This document shows positions 20,901 through 32,133 of a stretch of DNA of 36,060 nt, in pieces (position 1 is the first letter of the stretch; every line of letters starts with the position of its first letter). Origin of the DNA: Priapulus caudatus (Eukaryota > Priapulida > Priapulimorpha > Priapulimorphida > Priapulidae); NCBI RefSeq assembly GCF_000485595.1, contig NW_014577096.1:627979-664038 (forward strand), in the 5' to 3' direction. A program made the position numbers and the translations under genes. The notes beneath the pieces were generated by a model. It was not told the origin of the DNA. It worked only from the letters and a program-made list of their open reading frames with translations, and did no database searches.

Positions 20901-23900
20901 ATCAATAATTAAAAACTATAAAAACCTAAACACATGCTATTGGCAAAGTTTACTACGTGTATAGGCATGTATACCGCCACAAGAGTCCAATTTTTCAAAT
21001 AAGAGAGTTCAACTTACAGGCATTCCGGCAGCAAAGAAGTAATATGGCCAACTGCATGAATAGAGTATTGGCCTACCAGTTTTATTCAGAGCTTGCCCCA
21101 TTTCTGGGTATGCTGAAAAAGATGTGCGTACATATTAAACTGATGTTATTAACGTTTATAATTGTGCATGCAAACAGAAAGAAACACGATATCAATTACA
21201 TTGCATCTTTATTGATTAGTAAACATGATCTTTTTAGCAAATAGTCAATTATGTTTAAAAGTTACATAGTGACTTCAGATAGATTTACATATGTTATACA
21301 GGAGTTCCCTATTACATACTGGAGTTCAAACTTCGTAAAATTTACTAAAAAAAAGTTGGACAACAATTGGACATCCTTTTCAGCATATTAAAAAATAACT
21401 TCAATTGACATTCTTCAGGCTGCAATAGAAATCAATCTATAAGCTAATAGACAAAATGCATCATTTAAAAAAGACACTTGAACATTTAGAACCCCAATTA
21501 AATGCTATGGGATTGAAGCACCGTTTTATTGACTGCCTCCGAGTAGGTATAGCACACTGCACCAATCTATTAATCGCCAGAGCTGTAGAATAAAAGCAGA
21601 CTATACACATGCAGGGGCGGATCCAGGGGGTGCGCATCCCCCCACCCTTCCCACACAAAGTGCCCTTTTTGCAAAAGTTGTCTTATTAAAAAAACGGTAT
21701 GTTTTGCCGCTCGGCCTGTATCTGACAAGTATTTCACTCAGTCGGACCCGATCAAGCCCTCGTTTTTCTTAGAATATATATATAGGTCGGGCCCAGGAGT
21801 GGGGCTATACCATGCTCAAATCCAAAACGGAAAATCTAGGTCCAAAACTAACTGCTGCCTTTCTTAAAATGATGTTAGCAATACAGTGGTGGCGCCATGC
21901 ACTGTACGGTCGCCTGTATAGATGCACTGGATGAGTAACATTATATTGCCAAATGCACGCATCTCAATCAGCTATGCTAAAAGCTCACATTAATATAACT
22001 TATGGACCGAAAACGCATATATATGTGAAATTAATAAATTTAAAGAGTAAAAAATTTTGGGGGGCGAAGTGCCTTTTTACAAAGGTTTTAGGAACGTTTT
22101 TTTCCTTCCTAAAATCCTGGATCCACCGCTGACATGAAATCATATCCTTTCCAAAAAGACTCTTAACACTAAGGAAATAATTGTGGCTACATGGGCTTAG
22201 GAAGGATAAATAACGTTATTAATAAGATATAGAGTTGCTGCCATGTTTATAGTAAGTACCTTTATCCAATTTCCAATGTTCTGTAAAACAGCCATCAAAT
22301 TTGAACATGTCTATCTTCCAGCTAGTAAATGAACGGACATCTTTGCTGATATGCTGCCAGCTTCCAGGATAGTTCATACACGTTTTATCTCCAACACTTT
22401 CATACATACCATACTTTAGCCCCTTTGAATGAAGCTGAATGTTAAGGAAAAAAGTCATTATACAACAATTGCCAATTTATTTTGAACGTTACAGGCTAAT
22501 CACAATAGTGAAATTGCATTTACACCCGACTGCTATTTAACCGAACGAATTTTATTTTAGGGCAAATTCGTCCATATTATAACCGAGTTGTTTATAAGAT
22601 TTTACAATCCTTCTCCTCTTAAATTAATAAATGAAGACTGCAGGGGAAAAACGGTCTAATTCACATTTTGGAGAAATTTGAGATGGTGCTGCCATCTGGT
22701 TGAGAATCAAGTAAGCTTTCATTAAGCTACCTAGTTCTTGACAAAAACAATCCATGTCCATTTCTATAGCAGGGAAAAGAATCGGGATACCAGTGCAGAA
22801 CAATCTATGTCCTTTGCGTACAGAACGAAACGTTTAAAGTCCAATCAAACTCACCCATGTCCATGCTAGAAAGGGAACGAATTGAGCTAAGCCCAGTCAC
22901 GTTATCACACCAAAATATGGAAAGCGTTTTGAAACTTATTCCTTGAATTTCTCAAAAAGTTAAAAATGTGACATAGATCATTTTTCCTATGTAGTCCTCA
23001 AATATGAAACACCTTCGTTCTGTAGCCTGCAGCCAAAAAGTTGTGATGTGCGACTTTGAAAGTAGATAGACTATAGTAGTGGCACCACCATCGTTGTAAG
23101 CTTTGTAAATTTTTAAAAATATTTCTAATGAATATTGAACAATGAAATTTATATCTAGAGTAATTTAAACCTATTTTAACTGGAAATATGCAAGGAACCT
23201 AGGTCATGTATCCCTTTAAGTTTTACAATGTTTAGAATAGATATTAAAAATAGTTGAGAAAGGATGTTATGAAAAAATATCACCATAAGCTAGTGTTAAC
23301 ACAACACACACCAATATCAAGAACCTATATTATGCACACACAATTATGTTAATACCAATATTTCATCAGCGCATGAAGTTGTAAAATACAAAAGCGGAAT
23401 TAAACGTTCAACATATTATTTGTAATCGACAATTTTGTATTAACTCATGTTTATAAATTTGTCATAATCATCATGTTTTAGCAAATGGTTTTTAGCTCAT
23501 CTGACATAGTCAGATGCAGCTTGTAGAATCGCATGAACCTGACGAAATTCTTGCGTTCGCTTCCTTTGCGCAGTTTATATAAATGGCTGCAAGTACAGGG
23601 AGGGCTATAGGCGGCGCACTGCATTTTGGGAAACTACCACGCTTTCCAACTCCCGTACGAGCCTCGTCAAAGCCGCCAGTGGAGCATTGCAATAATGCGG
23701 CGCAAAAATCAGGTCACGAAGAGCGCCGGTGGGTGTTTCCTGATTCCGACAGCCATTTACATAAACTGCGCAATGGGAGCAAACGCGAGAATTTCGTCAG
23801 GCTTTGTGTGATTTCGCGTGGCACAGCTTGGTTACGAACACAGACAGTATGTTTTTATAACAAGTGAAAACTGTTCTTCGAATAGAAACAAAGATGGAGT

Positions 23901-26900
23901 AGAATGGTTGAATATTTGTGATGTATTCGTATGAAATCAAGCGAGCGTCAATCGAATTTTGGCAGCACGCTTTCCTACCTGCTATATTCAAGACTATATA
24001 CCTGCCTATTTCCTATTTTCTATATTTCCTATTTCCTATATTTCCTTTTTCCTATATTTGCCTATTTCCTATATTTCCTACCTGCTATATACCTGCTATA
24101 TACAAGACTATATAATTATGTGTCAGTGTGCAGCAGCTAGCGCGCGGTGTACTTGTGTGTTGCAGATGAGCATTTGACCGGCATTTACAGGTGATTATAG
24201 GCGAAATAGAGCTTATTTTTATATAATATTTTTTTATTGAGGCGTTCCAAGTGCCTGTGGTTTGGTACCTCGCAAATGTCCTAAACTAATCTGGGGTGCT
24301 AAACACTAAACAATAACTAAACTGTCCGTGACAGTGTCAGTGAAGTGCAGTGTCAGCACAAAACCACAACAACCACACAGCACATGGGGCTCAAGGATAG
24401 AGAGCATGGTCAGCAATAAAAGACGATTTTTCTGCTGATAGATGGCGCCGCTATGCTATATACACTGCTTCAAGAGGTAATAATACCTAGAGTGTACAAC
24501 GGAAAAACGGGAAAATAGTGCTATTTCACGACTACATTATTCTACTTTGCCTGCGAGTCTAGAATAATTTCATGGTATTGCATTAAGCAGAATTCCTTGC
24601 TCTCTACAACAAGACCAACCGCTTGTCAATACGATACTCCTAGGCTGAGATATCGGCTCCTAAACCTCCCCTCCCACATGCCTAACGCCGCCTCGAATCC
24701 ACATTCATTTCAGCAACCTACGCGCGTCTAATGGCATTAGCTTCTGCTGAAAGGGGAGGTTTAGCAGGCCTATATGCTCAGCCTAGGAGTATCGTATTGA
24801 CAAGCGTTGCGTCTTGTTGCTAAGAGCAAGGATCTGCTTAATGCCAATACCATGAAATTATTATAGACTCGCAGCCAAACGTAGAAATGGAATGTAGTCT
24901 GTGAAATAGCACTATTTTCCCGTTTTGCCTGTTGTATGCACTCTAGGTATTATTAGTCTCTTGACTGGCTTTATATAGGCGACATATATATATATATATA
25001 CAGATCTTCACGATATGAAATTTCTAAACCTGGACCTTCGGTCCACCAAGCCCAGCAAAATTACTGGGACTGGACTAAATTATTTACTGCGACCAATATT
25101 AGTTTTGCACATTTTGACAATAAAGAACAAAACAAGTAATATCAATTTTGTATTTTACCTAATAATAAATACTCTCTAACACACTGCATATGATAACAGT
25201 AGTATTAATACCTATCAAATATCACATCACATGCCTCTACACACTGCAAATGATAACAGTAGGAATACCTATCAAATATTCATCATATTACCCTTCACAC
25301 ACTGCTAATGATGACAGTAAGAATACCTATGACGTTTGGTTAGCGATGAAACAAAGATTTAAAAGTGTTATCAGTCCTTGTGTTTTGAAAAAGCAGGCGA
25401 GTGAAAATCACACGCCTTCGCTTGCCGAGGTGTGTGAATGTGATTTGCATCGAGTGCCCGCCAGGTCACGAGGCAAACTAGGGGGGCGTCGGGGCATGGC
25501 CCCCCCGGAAAAAATTGGAAATCTAGACTTCATGAAATGCCATTTCCAGCCATTTTGGCGATAAAAATTAGCTCTGCATTTGTACTCTTAATTTGGACAT
25601 TTTTTAGGCGATTTTTTTTTCATCTAACAAAATATCAGTTCTTGAACATATTGATGGATAACTTGAATCACACATTTAGCATGTTTAGTCAAAAGGAACA
25701 ACACTCAATTTTTCAAAGCAGACTATTAAACTTTAATAGTATTTGCAACATTCATAATCATTCAGTCACTTGTTTGCATTTTTGTCAATTTGAGATATTT
25801 CAGTTTCATTTCAAGAAAACATACATGTTTGCAATAAAACTTCACTAAAAACCTTAATCAGGCTTTTAATTTTCATTGTCAGCTGCATCTTCATCATCAG
25901 TCTCGATCTGCGTGTAGCAATTGAATACAGTAACAGTCATATTCATCATGTATGGCTCGCGTATGATAGGCCGCGACGATTTTGGTTTTGCGTTTTTGGT
26001 TTTGGGTGGGTTCGGTCGTGCAAAGCAGTGAACGCAGGCAGTAGGCTTTGTGAGTTACGACGTGGAGGTGTGTGTTTACGGTTCAGTGGTGTAACGGAAG
26101 AATACCAGAGTCAACGATACGTCAAGCTTTCGTCGGTGATAAATAAATGATGAGCTGATGAATTGATGTTAAAGCTGCTGTTGGTATAAGCATTTACAAC
26201 TGTCGTTATAAACATGTGAACCGATCTCCGGCAATGTCCGTGATGTTTACAACCGTTTGCGTTTATCTTCAAGTTTACAGTTGGATTAATGAAAAACAAA
26301 ACACGAAGAGGTGTTCGGTTTTGATAATGCTTAGATGCCGCGTTTTTCGCAGTTATGTATACAGTAAGTAGTCTCATAAATACTTTGATAAATTATTTAA
26401 ATACTGTAACTAGGCAGTGGTCTGAAAAAAACGGTGGACCGACGGTCCATTTAACTTGTTAAATTTACTGGACCGAGAGAGACTTCGGCCACCGCCTAAC
26501 GTCGAAGACTGTTATATACTATATATATATATATTATATATATATATATACAGATATATATATATATATAATATATATATACGAATATACTATATATATA
26601 TATATATATACCAAGTACTGGTCTAATATATATATTTAGCGGCCTGTAAACGATACACAAGCCTCTCGATTTCGATCCGTTATCTCGATATTAGCCTCTC
26701 AATTCGATTCCTTCGATTCGATTCCCAAAATATTGAAATGTTATCTTATTTTTTATATTTTCATTATTTTTCAATAATAAATTATTCGAAATTGCCAATG
26801 AATACTAAATGGTGAATAGACTAGAGAGTCTAGAGAGTATATATACACTGCACAGTCCAGGACTCGAATTAAGCGACGAGAAGGCCAAGGCAATTAATTT

Positions 26901-29900
26901 TCTCTAAAATGGAAGGGCACAGAGGCAATTTTAAAAGGCACAAAGCCACTTTTGTAAAATAAAGGAAAACTCATAACAAATTAGTACATCAACATCGTCT
27001 TGCTGTTAATGTACAAAACAATATGCCCCTATGTCAGTTTACACCGTAACACCGACCCCTGTACCCCCCTCTGCTAATGGAAGTACAGTAACAAGAAATT
27101 TTACATGCCCGCTATCAGGAGCGAATAATTATCCGATGCTGTTATTATTCCCTCCTGCGATTATCGGTTTTAAGCTCATCATTGCAACTACAGCACGCAC
27201 GCGCACGAGTTATGTTGACTCGAATAAAAACGAAACTAGGGCAGTAAATTAAAGGGCACCGACGGCAATTACACAAAAGGGCGAGGCAGGTGACTGCCGT
27301 CGGTCGGGTTGGATTTTCAGGGGCAGTACGGCGATTGATATGGGCACCCTTGGTCGGTTAATTCGAGCCGCTGAGTTACATTGGTGAGTAACACCAGAGA
27401 ATATAAATCACTGGGTTTATATGCTCTGGTAACACTCCACAGTATATAGCATAGTGCCGCCATCTATTGGAGGAAAAAAGTGGTATCAAAGTGGAATAAA
27501 AAATACGGGGAAAAATATCGAGGATCGGATCGAGGGAAGAGAGCCGCGATCCGATTCGATTTCAGTGGATCGTTACAGCCCTAATATATATATAGACATA
27601 TATATAAATATATATATATATCTGTAGATACACACATGGGCAAACATAATACACACATATACGCACATATACACACACATACACACATATACACAAATAT
27701 ATATACCAAAGTGGCTGCGACTCCTGCGACTGCGAAAATTTAAAATTAGAATTTAAAAAAATTAAAAATAGTCTTGCCTAATACCCATTACCCTGACCCT
27801 AACCTGAACCCTAACCCTCACCCTAACCCTAACCCTAACCCTAACCCTAACCCTAACCCTAAATATAGATATATATTTATTCATGTACAGAGAATGCATC
27901 GAACCCAACGGAAAGAATGTGCGTTCACGTGCGTTTTATCATATCTTGGTTGTATATACCGCGCTGGCTTTGACCACTGGCACTGTATGCAGCCGCCGTC
28001 AGATGTTAGCAACGCGCGACAGACAGATGTGCGCAGCCAACGGCAGCTGGAAGAAGGGGGGGGGGCGAATGCATATACATCAGATTGCCGCGAGAGGGCA
28101 GTAGGGTACAGTCAACAACAATGGAGGACTTTTGTCGTCATTGATTTATGAGTTTCCAAAAAAACAACAAATGTCAACGGATTTCCGGGTAATTTACTGG
28201 AGCAAGTAGTATCAGTCCGTAAATGGCGCGCGCAAATACGCACATACATTTGAGGGCCGTAGCAGAGGAACATGACGGGAAATTCTCGCGCGTAGCAATG
28301 GTGAGAAACAGTCGGAAACGGGCGAGTAGTGTCGCTTCAACGCAGTTTTTCCCACACTTCCTGTGAACTCACATAATATTTCTCGGTCGAAATGAACAAA
28401 CAACACCCTCAACAACACCCCTCTCGATTTTAAAGGGGCTACCCCCACATTTACGAAAATGACATAGGTCTCAATCTGGCCATGCTCTCTATCCTTGAAC
28501 CGCACATGGTGTACACCAACACATTGTCATTGGCGCTCATGCTTTCCCACCTGCTCTATATTTCTGTGAGTTTCTGCACAGTGGTGTGCATGCGTTTACG
28601 TGGAATTGTCGCCGGTAGCGGTTGCCAATGCAATTTGTGTTTATTTACAATAATTTGTTATTGGAATTTGGAGTGGTCTGGCCCAATTGCCTATGGCTCT
28701 TTTCACAGGCTGGTGGGCTATTTCATTGCCACAGTATGGTAAATATAGAAATTGTCTTTGCAACCAAAGTCCTAATGTTGATCTTCTCTCTATAGCCCAA
28801 TAATTCCATGTAAATGCCTTTCAAACACTGCAACTCACAATCCCAGTGCACACATGCCAGTATTTGCAACTCACGGTCACAAAAAAGCAGCTGGGAAAGC
28901 GTGAGCAGCACACTAGTTGCACAGCGGTCATTTCATGTCACATGTTCACGGGATTAATACACCACTAACTGCCTTCATGTTGGTATTGGTGTGTAGCATA
29001 ATAATTATTTGTTTGAATTATCACTTGTACCCTGGATACTACTGAATTTTACCTAAAAATTTTTTGTAAAATCCTGTGGAAATATCGCTCTCAGCAGTTT
29101 TGTGAACCAGAAGAACTGCATGTTTATATACGAGAAATAGCTGCACATTGCAGGAATTCTGGGTTCAAGTGGTCCATGCTTCTGAGCTCCACGACCAGCC
29201 CACACGTCACTCAGTTCAAGAATAATTTGCCCAATAATGATGTCAGATGCATGACTAGGCCAAATATTCTCATAGTGCCGGTAAGGAATATCAGATCATA
29301 AAAATGCCGTTGCTCCAGTTTACAAAACCGTGGAGGGCTATATTCCTGCAGGAATATGTGAGCTTACTCTGGGTAAATTCAGCTGTACCCTAGTGTGACA
29401 GTGTTATTTGTAGCAAGTGCAAATTTTTTACGCATAGACACAAATATGAATACATGTGGTTTGTTGTGAATTTGTGCTATGAAGGTGTGAAAAGGAGCGA
29501 GCATTGGGTAAATTCTGCTGTCACGCTTGTTAACCTGCTCTATCAGTATGCTGTGAGTGTGTGGAAAATAGCATACATGCATTTCAACAGTATTTGTGTG
29601 GATTTATTAGACAATAGAGAATACGTAAACATTTAGATTTTAGTACTAAATACAATGTTTGGGCAATTCCAGCATAACGGACATATGATGCCAGACAGTT
29701 TTCTAAAACATTAAGTGCACAGTACGATCAAATTTAAAGAAAGAAATATTGTTTAACTCTGTGCATTAGTAACATTCGACAGCCACTGATGTATATGATA
29801 AGTTATGTGATATTTCACCAAACAGTTCCTCAGAGATTGAACATTTAGTTTCCATAACGGACATGACAGAAAACGGACAAGGGTTATTACTGTACTGTAC

Positions 29901-32102
29901 ACATCATGAAAACTCTGTGAGCTTCATGGCTATATCTTTCCAGTTTTTCTCTAATCCAAATCTTGAAATAACCCTCTAGACTATGAACACAACTGTAAAT
30001 GTATTTAGGCAACTATCTTTTTCTTACATTAAAAAATGGTGCGTAGCGGACATATGGCACTTTCTGTGTAACGGGCATATGGCACTTTCTGTGTAACGGG
30101 CATATGGCACTTTCTGTGTATCGGGCATATGGCACTTTCTGTGTAACGGGCATATGGCACTTTCTGAATATCCATGATAACATGTTAATATAGCGAAGTC
30201 ATTAAAGTTACACAGCTGTATCTTTATTACTGTACTACCGGTATAGCAAAGCCTAGCTATCATAGATTTTATATCTGTATTAGTAGTATCCTAGATATAT
30301 GCTCCGAGCGCGAACGCGGTGATGGGAGGGTGCTCTTCATTCGTTTGCCAGTGAGTTTGGCATCAGAACACCTGCCGTCAGGTGAGCGCTGTCGCTCTGC
30401 GGCACTTATTTATAAAGCAAGTGCACCCATTAAAAAATGTTACAATTAATAACCAATACATTAATATTAAATAACAGCTAGGGTTAGGGTTAGGGTTAAA
30501 AAACATAAACGTTCCTATCTCTACATTAATTTTCGGGTTTGTTGAATAATGAGTCATAGTAGTAAAGCAGGGGAACTCGTGTTTTAGGTAAACATTCTGT
30601 GATATGTATACTGTTTCCTAAAATACATGCAATTAAATGCCTAGCATAATGCTGTGCATTGCACCACTTTGTAGTGCTGTGCACCACTTTGTATACTAGT
30701 ACTTACATACTTCCCCAGTTTTTCCATGCCACTAGGAAATCGATTATGGTCCGCGACTAATCGCCCTTGACTGTCTCTGTTTTTCTCCATATAGCAGTCA
30801 TCAACATTTACATATGTGTAACCTGCATCTTTGTAACCATCGGAAACCAGAACATCTGCCATGTCCATAAACAAACTCTCACTGCAAGAAAGAAATACAC
30901 CGGCATTTGTTACACGCCACGCAGTGCAGGTGATGATTTGCCATTATCATAACGCTGTGTGTAATCACACTGTGTGTAATATCGCACTGCGTGGAGTGTA
31001 GCATTTGTAAACAAAAGTGGGGAGTTCACACACTACACTAGCTAATAACATCTTGTCAATTAAGCCACAATTAAAAAAAAATATTTGTTTGCCCTCACCC
31101 GACCCAGGCTGAAAAGTTTGGGTAGGTAGGTAGGCTTCTTCTTTTTTTTTGAGAGGGGTCTTTTTACAAATTCAGCATGGTGTCTACACTCTACATGCTC
31201 GGGTGTGCTTGTTTTGTGTTGTGTTGTGCTATTTTGAATGTTTGTTTTGCTTGGTACATGTAATGTATTGCCTACAGATTTATATAAGCCGCGTTCCCAC
31301 GTAGCAAGAAATCCGGTATTTAGCGTTCACAAGAGGCAAAATGCGCGGTCCAAAAAATACGGTATCTAAACATCTCCAGTATTTGTTGTAAATACGCGGC
31401 TTCCCAGACCGCGTGCTTGAGAAATACCGGATCTCTTGGATCGCGCATTTCCTTGTGTAAACGCTAAATACCGGATTTCTGAAGCCGCGTATTTTATAGA
31501 CTGGTCCGCGTTCGACAGTTCCAGTGTAACGCGAGTGGAACTGTCGAGAGCGGACCAGTCTACGTATGTTATCGGCAGTTGGTGCGCATTGCATTGTTTA
31601 TTTCGCATTGTTCGCTTGATTGTTTAAAGCAGCTCGCAGCTCGCAAATACCGTATTTCTGGAGCCGCGAATCAGCGTGTGAACGCTCGGCCGCGTATTTC
31701 TCTCAGATTCGGTATTTCGCAAATACCGTATTTCATAAATACGAGGTCTCGTGTGAACGAGGCTATAATGTACAGTGATACAATTTGTAAAAAAAGAAAA
31801 AAAAAGAATGGGAAATAAGGTGACTGAAGGTGTGTGAATTTTGTAACAATTCTCTAATCTAGAGATTGTCTCTCACTGCCTCCAGTCCCACATACGTATA
31901 TGAGGAAACACTTCCCAAGTATCAATTCATAGTTTCAAGAAATAAGCTACTTCTATATTTCTGGTGGAAAAGTTTAGATATAGTATACACACACACGCAC
32001 ATGCACACGCACACGCACACGCACACGCACACGCACACGCACACGCACACGCACACGCAGGCACGCATGCACGCATGCACGCACGCACACACGTACACAC
32101 AC

Positions 32103-32133
<31 letters not shown>

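Noticed and set aside
31366-31818. Overlapping frames of 63-104 codons on both strands
   Set aside because: They fall inside the inverted-repeat element at 31287-31764 and reflect its palindromic motifs.
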